From: an uncultured Acidimicrobiales bacterium | Lineage (GTDB): Bacteria; Actinomycetota; Acidimicrobiia; Acidimicrobiales; SZUA-35 | Length of the DNA: 50,175 bases | Direction: 5' to 3' | Assembly: GCA_937930695.1 (NCBI GenBank) | Contig: CALHCB010000003.1 | Coordinates: forward strand, 1 to 50,175 | Shown here: positions 40,588 to 49,084 of the stretch, in pieces | Layout: the number at the start of each line of letters is the position of its first letter | Numbering within the stretch: the stretch's first letter is position 1 | The notes under the pieces: generated by a model | Seen by the model: only the letters and a program-made list of their open reading frames with translations | Database searches by the model: none | Told to the model about the DNA's origin: nothing | Program-made: the position numbers and the translations under genes

Positions 40588-41604
40588 TCAAAGCTCAGTC
40601 CCGCGGATGGGCAGACCAGCGGCGACGTAGGAAGCATCGATCGCCGTCATCGTCGCAACGGCATCAACCCCGCCCGTGGCGATTGGGCCGTCGTTCAAGA
40701 CTGCGTCGCGAAACGCAACGAGCTGGCAGTGATACGTCGTGTCGCCACCTATTTCTTCGTCGACAACCGGTTGGGCACCTGTGTCGGTCGACGTCACCAC
40801 AATGCGATTTCCAAGGTGGGGGGCGATCGGGTTCGTCACCTGCATCTCCCCGTCACTGCCCGACACGGTCAGCCACGCCGCTCGTTCCACTCCTGGCTTC
40901 ATCGACGTCGCGACGCGAGCGGTGATGCCACCCTTGAACGTCATGTCGATCGTCGTGTCGACGTCGACATGGGGTCGTCCCTCCTCCATGGACGCGGCCA
41001 CGACCGTCGGCTCCGAACCGGCGGCGAAGCGAGCCCACTGGAGCGGGTAACAACCGAGATCCATCAGCGCCCCTCCCGACAGTTCCCATGCGTGGCGAAC
41101 CTCGTTGTCCGGCGGGACCTCAACGTTGAATCCAGCGTCGATCCGCTCAATCTGTCCGATGATGCCATCATCGAGCAACGCTCGAATCCGAGATGCCAGT
41201 GGGTGGTAGCGCCAGTGATAGGCCTCCATCAGCACGAGGCCCGTCTCCTTGCCGACCGCCACCATCTCGGCAGCCTCGGTGGCGTTGGATGCGAAGGGCT
41301 TCTCGCACAGCACGTGTTTCCCCGCTCGCAACGCCGCGATCGTCCACTCGTGATGGAGGCTGATCGGGAGTGGGTTGTAGATCGCATCTACTGAGTCGGA
41401 CTCGATGACCTCTGCGTAGGAGTCCAAGACGTGGTCGATCCCAAACGCTTCCGCTTGCGTTCGCGCCCGATCTTGATCACGCGCCGCGATGGCTGTCAGG
41501 GATGTTCCAGGAGTGTCAGCCACCGGAAGGAACAACGCCTTGTCGGAAATGCGGGCCGCGCCCAGCACTCCGATCCGCAGCTCTGATGGTATTTGATCGG
41601 TCAT
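40588..41604 (-). CDS. Gfo/Idh/MocA-family oxidoreductase
   Basis: 338 residues from ATG 41604, preceded by GAGGAGCTC. NAD(P)-dependent sugar/polyol dehydrogenase family. The N-terminal Rossmann fold is LRIGVLGAARISDKALFLPV; the cofactor/catalytic motif is CEKPFASNATEAAEMV (EKP). The catalytic-region segment MEAYHWRYHPLASRIRALL and HAWELSGGALMDLGCYPLQW (His/Asp) follow. The substrate is unknown. ATGA overlap with the HIT gene (41601-41604) shows coupling. The stop codon is 1 nt from the convergent DUF429 gene. Confidence 0.93.
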   Translation of the reverse strand: MTDQIPSELRIGVLGAARISDKALFLPVADTPGTSLTAIAARDQDRARTQAEAFGIDHVLDSYAEVIESDSVDAIYNPLPISLHHEWTIAALRAGKHVLCEKPFASNATEAAEMVAVGKETGLVLMEAYHWRYHPLASRIRALLDDGIIGQIERIDAGFNVEVPPDNEVRHAWELSGGALMDLGCYPLQWARFAAGSEPTVVAASMEEGRPHVDVDTTIDMTFKGGITARVATSMKPGVERAAWLTVSGSDGEMQVTNPIAPHLGNRIVVTSTDTGAQPVVDEEIGGDTTYHCQLVAFRDAVLNDGPIATGGVDAVATMTAIDASYVAAGLPIRGTEL

Positions 41605-42041
41605 GTGAGCTCCTCGCGTCGTGGCTCGAGCCACTGATGGAGCGTGCCCGCGACGGCCTCCATCTCCTGCTCATCTTCATACTTCGTGCGAGGCCAGAAG
41701 AAACCTCGCAGCCCGTCTTTCGGGTTTCTCGGCACCACGTGTGCATGCAGGTGCGGCACGCTCTGACTCACGGTGTTGTTCATCGCAACGAAGCTGCCCT
41801 TCGCCTCAAGCACTTCCGTCATTGCTTCGCTGATGATCTGGACTCGGCGAAAGAAGGGTTCGACGTCGGATGGAGAAAGCTCGGCCAACGTCTCAACGTG
41901 GGTTCGCGGCACAACGAGCACGTGGCCCTTGAAAAGCGGAACGCGGTCCAGAAAGGCGACAACGTCATCGTCCTCCCAGACCCGGTGCCCCGGTTCTTCC
42001 CCTCTGACGATCTTGCAGAAGACACAGCTCGACTCGACCAT
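41601..42041 (-). CDS. HIT-family nucleotide hydrolase/transferase
   Basis: 146 residues from ATG 42041 (GAAGGTGG upstream). The histidine triad VPHLHAHVVPR (HxHxHxx) carries the catalytic His. The N-terminal Cys pair CVFCKIVRGEEPGHRVWEDD, FKGHVLVVPRTHVETLAEL and FVAMNNTVSQSVPH fit the Hint/HIT group, which cleaves AMP-linked substrates such as adenosine phosphoramidates. It is upstream of and overlapping the oxidoreductase gene, and divergent from an exonuclease-like gene. Confidence 0.94.
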   Translation of the reverse strand: MVESSCVFCKIVRGEEPGHRVWEDDDVVAFLDRVPLFKGHVLVVPRTHVETLAELSPSDVEPFFRRVQIISEAMTEVLEAKGSFVAMNNTVSQSVPHLHAHVVPRNPKDGLRGFFWPRTKYEDEQEMEAVAGTLHQWLEPRREELT

Positions 42042-42158
42042 GTCGCCACCTTCGCACACTCATTCGAACACCAAGTCACGCGGGGGTCCACCGCCGCTGT
42101 CCGAGTGGCTTCTAGCGTGGCATCAACACGAGAACTTTTTTCTCTGGAGGCCTTTTCG

Positions 42159-42836
42159 GTGCCCGCCCAACCACCGATCTACGGAATTGACTTGATCACC
42201 GACGCCGTCGGACAAACTGTCGATCCCGCCCAGCATCGGATTGTTGCAATCGGGCTGAGTCTCGCCACCCGGACCGAACGCTTCGACGGACCGGAATGTG
42301 ATCTGATCAAGCTGCTTGACGAGCGTCTCGGCGCACTCCCTGCAGGGGTCATCGCGACCTACAACGGATCGTTGTTGGACCTACCGCTCATCGCTGCTCG
42401 GGCTGAGATGTTCGGAGTCGCTACCTCGCTTCGGCTACGGACTGATCGGCGGGCGGCGCCAGACAGCCCGATCCTCGATCTGACCGAAGCGATTTGTGCG
42501 GCGTGGGGGCCCCATCAGCATCTCGATCTCCGTCGCTTCTACTCCGAGTCAAGCCGTAAGAAACGTCGAGGACGCCTCGATCCCGAATCACTGATCCCGG
42601 AGTCCAACGAACTGACGCGCCGAGATCCCTGCAAGGACGCAGTCCTGGCTCGCCGTCTCACAGAGCGCCGCTGGCAGCAGGCCCGCAAGTTCATCGATCG
42701 TATGCCGGTTCCCGCCGGTGACCGGGTGCGGACGCCCGTGTTCGTCAATGCAAGTGGCGGGGACGATTTCGCCCCTCATCAAGCCACGGGGACCGACGAC
42801 GGCGCCTCATTTCGTCGGCGCTCAACGGACCGCTAG
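42159..42836 (+). CDS. 3'-5' exonuclease-like (RNase H-fold) protein
   Basis: 225 residues from GTG 42159, chosen because TGGAGG lies 8 nt upstream; the frame is open further left but antisense to HIT. The segment ATYNGSLLDLPLIAARAEMF matches the ExoII/III region of predicted PolB-like DEDD exonucleases (tyNG..fDlPll..R). Entry IYGIDLITDAVGQTVDPAQH has Asp but not the usual DxE pair, and SPILDLTEAICAAWGPHQHL precedes a Lys/Arg-rich linker. Activity is uncertain because of the degenerate first motif. Possible DNA repair or nuclease role. Confidence 0.6.
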   Translation: MPAQPPIYGIDLITDAVGQTVDPAQHRIVAIGLSLATRTERFDGPECDLIKLLDERLGALPAGVIATYNGSLLDLPLIAARAEMFGVATSLRLRTDRRAAPDSPILDLTEAICAAWGPHQHLDLRRFYSESSRKKRRGRLDPESLIPESNELTRRDPCKDAVLARRLTERRWQQARKFIDRMPVPAGDRVRTPVFVNASGGDDFAPHQATGTDDGASFRRRSTDR

Positions 42837-42842
42837 GTGCCA

Positions 42843-42905
42843 CACAACGAAATCCCCGACCGTGCACTGTCACTTTCGGGATCGGGGCGCTAGCTTTTCG
42901 TTGTG
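42843..42905. promoter_or_regulatory. Long dyad plus -10 and GTG start of the next gene
   Basis: CACAACGAAA (42843-42852) and TTTCGTTGTG (42896-42905) form a 10-bp outer stem. CCCCGA (42854-42859) and TCGGGG (42882-42887) form an inner one. The right arm spans part of a -10-like TAGCTT (42891-42896) and the GTG start at 42903. It could terminate the upstream gene, act as an operator, or, if transcription starts upstream, hide the start codon. Confidence 0.55.
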
Positions 42906-43346
42906 CTTCTCGAGCTCGGGCCGCTCCCGACCGATGCCGTTCTGCAGTGGTCGCGAGTTGCTCGCCGCGTCATTTGCGAACTCCGGCTCGAACCGGGGGA
43001 CCTCGACGGGATCGTCTCAGATGACCTCCTTGCCGGCTGGGCACACCTGATCGACGGCTGGGAAACAAGTGCGAGCGAGCACCGGGGAACCAATCCGAGC
43101 CTCGACTTTCGGTGGTCCCATACCATTGACACGGAGATGGCCGAATACCTCCTGCATGGTCTTGACCACGCACTGCACTCACCACACCTTCGGAGCCGCT
43201 TCACCGATGAAGAAGCGAAGGCTCACTGGGGGCTCACCTGTTGTGTTGTGCAAGCGTTCGTTGACGGACTGAGCACCGAGGGGCACTGCCACGAGCACTA
43301 CGTGGATCAGGTCCGAGCCTCATTTTCCACTGCGCTCGACCACTGA
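42903..43346 (+). CDS. Hypothetical cytoplasmic protein
   Basis: 147 residues, GTG start supported by the TAGCTT 6 nt before it. No signal peptide or transmembrane segment. Helical throughout (LQWSRVARRVICELRLE, SDDLLAGWAHLIDGWETSAS, TEMAEYLLHGLDHALHSPHL, AKAHWGLTCCVVQAFVDGLS). A His-rich end reads GHCHEHYVDQV. I do not recognise the family. The His/Cys content could bind a metal, but no known motif is present. Confidence 0.65.
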   Translation: MLLELGPLPTDAVLQWSRVARRVICELRLEPGDLDGIVSDDLLAGWAHLIDGWETSASEHRGTNPSLDFRWSHTIDTEMAEYLLHGLDHALHSPHLRSRFTDEEAKAHWGLTCCVVQAFVDGLSTEGHCHEHYVDQVRASFSTALDH

Positions 43347-43375
43347 GTCGACGCGGTGTCCCCGAGCCGAAGGGC

Positions 43376-44971
43376 TCAGGCGCTTCGCAACGCCCGGCCC
43401 GGCGTCACCGATCGGTCGAGCTCCCCTTCGTTCATCACACGAACACCGTCGACCAGGACATGTGAGATTCCCACGGACGGGAGCGCAGGGTTTGCAACCG
43501 TGGCTCGGTCACCAATGGTCGCCGGATCGAAAATCACGATGTCCGCGTCGGCACCCCGTTGCAGCCTGCCCTTGCGAGCAAGCGCCGGGATCATCGCTTC
43601 GATTCGCTGCGCCGGTTGAATCGTCATCTTGGCCAACGCCGACTGAAGATCAAGAACCCCGAGGTCGCGCACATAGCGCCCGAGAACGCGGCTGAACGTC
43701 CCGCTGGCCCGCGGATGATTGTTGAGACTTTCCTCCGCGATCGCATCGCTTCCCACGAAGATCCATGGCGTTGCAAGCGCGAGCTGCACCTCCTCCTCAG
43801 GGATCGAACCGAGCGCAGCCACCAGCTTGTTCTCAGCTTGGGCAGCCAGGAAGCTCTGCTCGGTGAGAAGCTCTTCGGTGCCCGCAATCTGCAGGTCGCC
43901 ATATCCCAGCCGGTAGCGGCCCTGCCAGTCGCCCGCAAAGCGATAGCTCGCCAATGTTGTCGCCCAGAAGTCGTAGGGGTAGACGTCGGCGGTCACATCG
44001 ATTCCGGCACTCCGTGCCGCCTCGAGCCGCTCAATCGTTTCTGCCATCACGAAGGTTCCACCCGTGCTGGCGAGATGCTCGATATGGACCGAGATCCCGG
44101 TTCGCTCTGCCAGTGCCAACACTTCTTCGATCGCCTCGAAGCTGGTTCCAGGAGGATCCGGATCCGAATAGCGAACATGGAAGAAGGCGGTATGCCCTAG
44201 CTCGGCGAGCACGGCCGCGAGCCCATCGAGTTCTTCGGTACTCGTCCCGGGCGAATACTCCGGCGAAAAGGCCACGCCAGCGAACCCGTTCCCAATGTTG
44301 AATCGGGCGAGCTCGGAGAACTCGGTGATCAGTTCGGGGGTCGGGGCCTCTTCCGGCTTGAGGCCCAGGTCCTCATTGCGCAAGAAGTGCTGATGGAACG
44401 CACCACCGAAGTGCACCGGGGTGTTCCCCTCGAAATCGTCAAAGAAGGCATTGGCGTAGTTGTTCACGCCGTGCATCGCCAGGTTCGTCGTGACTCCGTC
44501 GGCCGCCTTGAACCAAATGCCGAAAGGGTTGGGCTCATAGGACAAGATGTCGATGAAGCCGGGAGCAACCACCTGTCCCCCGGCGTTGATCAGCTCCCGA
44601 GCCTTCATTGGCGGCGGAGCGATCGCGGTAATCAACCCTCCGTCGATACCGATGTCGAGCACACCATCGAAGCCGCTCGCCGGATCGATCACGCGACCGT
44701 TGGCAATGACCAAATCAAAGACATGATCCGGGCCAACTTCTGGCCCCGCATCGGCGAGGGCCGGAGGAGCCGCCAGGGATTCTCCGTCACCCACAGGAGA
44801 GACCGACGAATCGTTCTGATCCGTGCCCGGCGCGGTGGTTCCGCCCACGCCGTCACCTCGCGAGAGCTCGGGCAACTGCCGGCCAAGCGCCGTCGCAGCT
44901 GCGCCAAAGCCCAGCGCAACGAGAATTTGGCGGCGCGGATGAGGCGGCGGGGTTGAGGGTCGCCCGGGCAT
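43376..44971 (-). CDS. D-aminoacylase-like amidohydrolase with a Tat-type signal
   Basis: 531 residues. The N-terminal HPRRQILVALGFGAAATALG looks like a twin-arginine signal, so the enzyme is probably exported. An amidohydrolase core follows: DLVIANGRVIDPASGFDGVL, VVAPGFIDILSYEPNPFGIW (the usual HxH region is altered to DILSYE), FFHVRYSDPDPPGT, VHIEHLASTGGTFVMAETIE and FVGSDAIAEESLNNHPRASG. The family (Amidohydro_3/N-acyl-D-amino-acid deacylase) removes acyl groups from D-amino acids. The missing first HxH raises doubt about that activity. A -10-like TAGGAT stands 8 nt before the ATG. Monocistronic. Confidence 0.82.
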   Translation of the reverse strand: MPGRPSTPPPHPRRQILVALGFGAAATALGRQLPELSRGDGVGGTTAPGTDQNDSSVSPVGDGESLAAPPALADAGPEVGPDHVFDLVIANGRVIDPASGFDGVLDIGIDGGLITAIAPPPMKARELINAGGQVVAPGFIDILSYEPNPFGIWFKAADGVTTNLAMHGVNNYANAFFDDFEGNTPVHFGGAFHQHFLRNEDLGLKPEEAPTPELITEFSELARFNIGNGFAGVAFSPEYSPGTSTEELDGLAAVLAELGHTAFFHVRYSDPDPPGTSFEAIEEVLALAERTGISVHIEHLASTGGTFVMAETIERLEAARSAGIDVTADVYPYDFWATTLASYRFAGDWQGRYRLGYGDLQIAGTEELLTEQSFLAAQAENKLVAALGSIPEEEVQLALATPWIFVGSDAIAEESLNNHPRASGTFSRVLGRYVRDLGVLDLQSALAKMTIQPAQRIEAMIPALARKGRLQRGADADIVIFDPATIGDRATVANPALPSVGISHVLVDGVRVMNEGELDRSVTPGRALRSA

Positions 44972-44979
44972 AGGGCGTC

Positions 44980-44985
44980 ATCCTA
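44980..44985 (-). promoter_or_regulatory. -10-like element of the amidohydrolase gene
   Basis: TAGGAT on the minus strand, 8 nt before ATG 44971. Confidence 0.35.
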
Positions 44986-45004
44986 GGGACCTAGCCCTTG
45001 GCCA

Positions 45005-45916
45005 CTACCCTCGCTCCCTTTTCTGTAGGTCGGGCAGCTCCAAGGTCTCCCACAACGTGGCGTCAAAAAGCATCTCCAGAACATTGGTCAACAAGTATCT
45101 CGCCTCGTCGTCTGCGGACTGGAACATCGCCGATGAGACCACCTGAGACGACACGCCCCGCAGCGCCACCCATCGGGCAAACGACCCCTCATCAAACCAT
45201 TCGGCGGCGGACGCCTCGATGCCGGGCACGACAAATCGCCCATCAATCACACCCTCGCGAACATCCTCCCACGACGACGTTGCCGAATAGTCGAGGAGCC
45301 GCTCCGCACAGAACTCGGCAAGCTCAACGAGGACTGCCGGAAGGGCTTCGTTCCACGCGATGGAAGGATGATGATGGAGCAGTTCATCGAGCGTGATGGC
45401 CCGCCCGGACCGGGCCAGCCCTGGCGAGCATTGCGCCAGAGCAGCGCGAGCACGAAGCGTCTCGGTGAGCCAATGGGTGAGCCAGAAGTTCAGCAGAGGA
45501 TTGGCTGGCGGCTCCGTTGCCACGCCAAGGAGCCGACACATCACATCGACCACCAATCCGGAGGCCCGGCCTGCGGCAATACGAGGTCCGGTCGGACGCC
45601 ACATCTCCGTCAGCGCAGCGCCGCTTCGCCCCACGACCGTGAACGAGCGGACATCCGGGTTGGCCGCCCGATGACGAGAGTTGACGACGAGACCAACTCC
45701 GCGGGTTCGGTCCGGCACTCTCAAACCCACCAACGAGCGAATTGGGTCGCTCCCCTCGAGCTTCACCGGTGGATTCGGGCCGCCAACCGCGAATTCGATC
45801 AGATACGAGTCAGCACTTGCGTGACCCCAGGGTCCGTTCATCAGCTGGTCGAGCCAGTCGAGAAGTTGCTCGTGCGATGGAGAACTCATTGACGAGTTCT
45901 GGGAGTAGTTCGGCAC
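45005..45916 (-). CDS. Hypothetical protein, cytoplasmic
   Basis: 303 residues from GTG 45916, which has GGAGG 4 nt upstream; ATG 45889 is an alternative nine codons in. No signal or membrane segment. Notable stretches: SYLIEFAVGGPNPPVKLEGS, LVGLRVPDRTRGVGLVVNSR, NPLLNFWLTHWLTETLRARA and a final KRERG. It is probably alpha/beta. I do not recognise a family. The 147 bp between it and purK contain no other gene. Confidence 0.65.
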   Translation of the reverse strand: MPNYSQNSSMSSPSHEQLLDWLDQLMNGPWGHASADSYLIEFAVGGPNPPVKLEGSDPIRSLVGLRVPDRTRGVGLVVNSRHRAANPDVRSFTVVGRSGAALTEMWRPTGPRIAAGRASGLVVDVMCRLLGVATEPPANPLLNFWLTHWLTETLRARAALAQCSPGLARSGRAITLDELLHHHPSIAWNEALPAVLVELAEFCAERLLDYSATSSWEDVREGVIDGRFVVPGIEASAAEWFDEGSFARWVALRGVSSQVVSSAMFQSADDEARYLLTNVLEMLFDATLWETLELPDLQKRERG

Positions 45917-46050
45917 AGTGCCTCCGTTCGGTGCTTTCCGAAGGGGCCAACGGCACCGAGTCGACACCCAGAGGGGCCGTGCTGGGGATCAGTATGTCGA
46001 AACGACGGTTCGGTCCCACCAGGCTCACCGAACCAGCGGCAACGGGCAGC

Positions 46051-46056
46051 TACTCT
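46051..46056 (+). promoter_or_regulatory. -10-like element of purK
   Basis: TACTCT, 7 nt before GTG 46064, with no Shine-Dalgarno; leaderless geometry. Confidence 0.45.
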
Positions 46057-46063
46057 CCAGGGC

Positions 46064-47209
46064 GTGACGTCTGAGCTCCCCGCTCTTTATCGGCTCGGCA
46101 TCGTTGGTGCCGGTCAGATCGCTCGGATGACCCATCAGGCTGCGGTGAAACTTGGCATCACCCCCCGTCTCTTGGCCGAAGAGAGCGACGATTCAGCGGC
46201 GCTCGCCGCCCCAGACGCTGTCTACGGTCACCCAGACTCACTCGCGGCATTTGCCGACACCTGCGATGTGATCACATTCGAGCACGAGCGGCTCGACCTC
46301 GGGCTACTCCGCCGGCTCGAAGAAGCCGGCTCCACGATCCGGCCCGGGGCAAAGACCATCGCTGCTGCCTTCGACAAGATGCACCAGCGCCGGGTGCTCC
46401 TCAACCGCGGTTTCCCGGTCCCCGTGTTCGCCGAGGTGCGTGGACCTGATGACCTCATGGACTTCTCCACTGTCTTCGGTTGGCCAGTCGTACTCAAGTC
46501 GGTACGCGCCGGACGCGATGGCGAAAAGGGTGTTTGGATCGTCGAGAATCAGAACGAAGCGCTCAAAGTCATCAGCGAAAACAGCGATCGTCAACTGATG
46601 GCGGAGAACTACCAGCCAATCGTCAAGGAACTCGTCGTTCTCGTCGTGCGACGTCCCGGCGGAAACTCGCGCTGCTACCCCGTCGCCGAAGTAGTGCAAG
46701 CAGATGGCGTGTGCCGTGAAATTCGCATGCCCGCATCCATCGGACATCGGGTGGCGACCGAGGCTCGCGACATCGCAACCCGCATTGCTGATGAACTCGA
46801 AGCCGTTGGCGTGCTTGCCGTCGAACTCTTCCTCACCACCGATGGGCTCGTCGTCAATGAACTGGCGGCCCGACCCCACAACGCCGGACACGTCACCATC
46901 GAGGGTTGTCCGACCTCGCAATTCGAAAATCACGTTCGAGCCGTTCTCGACCTTCCGTTGGGACCGACCTGGGCAAGCGCTCCTGCCGCGGTCACCTTCA
47001 ATGTGATCGGCGGCCTCGACGGCATTGATCCCGCCGACTATCTCCCTGAAGCGTTGGCAATTGAAGGAGTGCACGTGCACCTGTACGGCAAACGACCGCG
47101 ACCGGGCCGCAAACTCGGCCACGTCACGGCGATCGGTGATGAAATGGAACTAGCTCGAGAGATGGCACAGCGAGCAGAAGCAGCACTGCACGGTCGGCGG
47201 CCGTGGTGA
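46064..47209 (+). CDS. purK: N5-carboxyaminoimidazole ribonucleotide synthase PurK
   Basis: 381 residues, GTG start. ATP-grasp enzyme that makes N5-CAIR from AIR, ATP and bicarbonate in purine synthesis. N-terminal [80 protein letters not shown] (ATP-binding), then [40 protein letters not shown] and [18 protein letters not shown]. PurE is not adjacent. It overlaps upp by 7 nt (47203-47209). Confidence 0.95.
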   Translation: MTSELPALYRLGIVGAGQIARMTHQAAVKLGITPRLLAEESDDSAALAAPDAVYGHPDSLAAFADTCDVITFEHERLDLGLLRRLEEAGSTIRPGAKTIAAAFDKMHQRRVLLNRGFPVPVFAEVRGPDDLMDFSTVFGWPVVLKSVRAGRDGEKGVWIVENQNEALKVISENSDRQLMAENYQPIVKELVVLVVRRPGGNSRCYPVAEVVQADGVCREIRMPASIGHRVATEARDIATRIADELEAVGVLAVELFLTTDGLVVNELAARPHNAGHVTIEGCPTSQFENHVRAVLDLPLGPTWASAPAAVTFNVIGGLDGIDPADYLPEALAIEGVHVHLYGKRPRPGRKLGHVTAIGDEMELAREMAQRAEAALHGRRPW

Positions 47210-47859
47210 ATCAACCTGGTGCATTCCCCACCTCGGTCCTCAACGTCGTTGATCACCCGCTCGTTGCCCACAAGATCACGCTGCTTCGGAGCGTCGACAC
47301 TGGACCAGCGGAATTTCGTTCCCTCTGCCAGGAGGTCACCCTTCTGATCGCATATGAAGCGCTCCGCGACCTCCCCACAACAGAAACGACGGTGACGACA
47401 CCGATCACCGACACGGTCTCTCAAGAGCTCGCCGGGCTCGCTCCGGCGGTCGTCGGCATCCTGCGTGCGGGGCTTGTCATGGTCGACGCCATTTTGACCC
47501 TGGTCCCCCAAGCCCGGGTTGGACATCTCGGGATGTACCGAGACCCAGAGACCCATCAACCGGTCTCCTACTACAACAAGCTGCCGATCAACATCGATCA
47601 GCGAGAAGTGCTCTTGGTCGATCCGATGCTCGCCACCGGCGGCAGCGCGGTCGCTGCCATCGACGCACTCGTGGAGGCTGGGTGCACGCGAGTCCGGCTG
47701 CTGTCGATCCTCGGCTGTCCAGAAGGGGTGTCCGCAGTTCACTCAGCTCATCCGAATGTGCCGATCACCCTTGCTGCTCTTGATGAACGCCTGAACGACA
47801 ACGCCTACATCGTCCCCGGCCTCGGAGATGCCGGCGACCGAATCTACGGAACGCTCTGA
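47203..47859 (+). CDS. upp: Uracil phosphoribosyltransferase
   Basis: 218 residues (GTG 47203; the next codon is also GTG). Salvages uracil to UMP with [24 protein letters not shown] at the N terminus, [40 protein letters not shown] and the PRPP motif [22 protein letters not shown]-terminal uracil-binding segment is [17 protein letters not shown]. Coupled to purK and cdd by overlaps. Confidence 0.96.
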   Translation: MVNQPGAFPTSVLNVVDHPLVAHKITLLRSVDTGPAEFRSLCQEVTLLIAYEALRDLPTTETTVTTPITDTVSQELAGLAPAVVGILRAGLVMVDAILTLVPQARVGHLGMYRDPETHQPVSYYNKLPINIDQREVLLVDPMLATGGSAVAAIDALVEAGCTRVRLLSILGCPEGVSAVHSAHPNVPITLAALDERLNDNAYIVPGLGDAGDRIYGTL

Positions 47860-48281
47860 TGCCAGACACGTCCGCCGACGATGCCACGCGCTCAATCGAC
47901 TGGGACGAGTTGCGCTCGGCAGCCCGCGATGCCACCAAGCACGCGTACGCCCCATACTCAGACTTTCAGGTTGGAGCGGCCGCGCTGTGCGACGACGGTC
48001 GAATCATCATCGGGTGCAACGTCGAAAACGTTTCCTACGGGCTCACGCTCTGCGCGGAATGCGCCCTCGTGTCCAACCTGCACACCAGTGGCGGAGGACG
48101 TCTCGTCGCTGTCGCTTGTGTGTCAGGTTCCGGCGAGGCATGTGCGCCCTGCGGACGGTGTCGACAGCTCTTGCTCGAACACGGAGGCGGCGACTGCCTC
48201 GTCGACTCACCAAACGGTCCCATGACGGTCGATCAACTTCTTCCATGGAGCTTCGGACCGACCCGCCTCGCGGAAAGCTGA
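47859..48281 (+). CDS. cdd: Cytidine deaminase
   Basis: 140 residues, ATG sharing a base with the upp stop (TGATG). Zinc hydrolase converting cytidine to uridine. Substrate segment AYAPYSDFQVGAAALCDDGR, zinc/catalytic motifs NVENVSYGLTLCAECALVSN (C-A-E, Cys ligand with catalytic Glu) and CAPCGRCRQLLLEHGG (P-C-x-x-C). The CAE rather than HAE form fits the small tetrameric class. It provides uridine upstream of uracil salvage by upp. Its stop abuts that of the convergent HAD gene. Confidence 0.96.
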   Translation: MPDTSADDATRSIDWDELRSAARDATKHAYAPYSDFQVGAAALCDDGRIIIGCNVENVSYGLTLCAECALVSNLHTSGGGRLVAVACVSGSGEACAPCGRCRQLLLEHGGGDCLVDSPNGPMTVDQLLPWSFGPTRLAES

Positions 48282-49031
48282 CTAGTCCCGGGCACTCAGG
48301 AGTGCAGGAACCTCGCGGATCGAGCTGAGCACCGGGAACTCCAGTGTTTGGTCCTCGCTCGTCGTCTGCTCATGGCCCCACGTGATCGCGTAGGGAATAT
48401 GTGCAGCCTGACCGCCGATGTTCAGGATCGGCAACACATCGGACCGGACAGAGTTGCCGACCATGAAGAAGGTCGCGGGGTCTATCTCGAGGCGAGACAA
48501 CACTCGGCGATACGAAACCTCGTCCTTTTCTGCCATGACTTCGACGGCATCGAACCGGTCTGCGAGCCCTGATTCTGCGATTTTGGACTCCTGGTGAAAG
48601 AGATCACCCTTGGTCAGCAACACCAAGCGATACTTCTGTTCGAGTTCGCCAACCACGAACTCCACACCGTCAAGCAGCTCAACCGGATGTGCCAGCATCT
48701 CCTTGCCCCACTCGACGATCTCTTGAATCGCTCCGACGGGGATTGCTCCATTGCTGGCCGCGATGGCTGTCTCGATCATCGACAAGGTGAAGCCCTTGAT
48801 GCCGTAGCCGAAGACCCGAAGATTGTCGCGCTCCCGGGTCAACAACCGCTCGCTCACCTCCTCTTCTGAACACCAGGGCGCCAGAAGTGCACGGAAGCGA
48901 TCCTCGGTGACGGCGAAAAACGTCTCGGAGTGCCACAACGTGTCGTCGGCATCGAACCCCACCGTACGGATCAGCATGGGGTCGAAGGAACGCCCTTGAT
49001 CAGGGTTCAGTGAAGCGGTGTCTGCAGACAT
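48282..49031 (-). CDS. HAD-family hydrolase
   Basis: 249 residues (ATG 49031; ATG 48977 is possible, as neither has a clear Shine-Dalgarno). Haloacid-dehalogenase phosphatase: motif I RTVGFDADDTLWHSE, motif II RLVLLTKGDLFHQESKI, motif III Lys in VMAEKDEVSYRRVL, motif IV TFFMVGNSVRSDVLPIL. A cap domain lies between motifs I and II. The flanking nucleotide-salvage genes make a nucleotide phosphatase role attractive, but this is inference only. Confidence 0.92.
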   Translation of the reverse strand: MSADTASLNPDQGRSFDPMLIRTVGFDADDTLWHSETFFAVTEDRFRALLAPWCSEEEVSERLLTRERDNLRVFGYGIKGFTLSMIETAIAASNGAIPVGAIQEIVEWGKEMLAHPVELLDGVEFVVGELEQKYRLVLLTKGDLFHQESKIAESGLADRFDAVEVMAEKDEVSYRRVLSRLEIDPATFFMVGNSVRSDVLPILNIGGQAAHIPYAITWGHEQTTSEDQTLEFPVLSSIREVPALLSARD

Positions 49032-49073
49032 GAGAGGTGAAACGGTAGGTCAAACGTGTGCACGCTTGGCCGA

Positions 49074-49079
49074 TAGTGT
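49074..49079 (+). promoter_or_regulatory. -10-like element of add
   Basis: TAGTGT, 5 nt before ATG 49085, without a Shine-Dalgarno. It lies within the 53-bp divergent gap to the HAD gene. Confidence 0.4.
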
Positions 49080-49084
49080 GACGT

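Noticed and set aside
41502-42158. Long plus-strand upstream extension of the exonuclease-like gene
   Set aside because: It is antisense to the HIT and oxidoreductase genes and lacks conserved motifs. The GTG at 42159 has a good Shine-Dalgarno.
43364-43377. GAGCC-GAAG-GGCTC hairpin between convergent genes as a terminator
   Set aside because: A 5-bp stem without a T-run is too weak to call.
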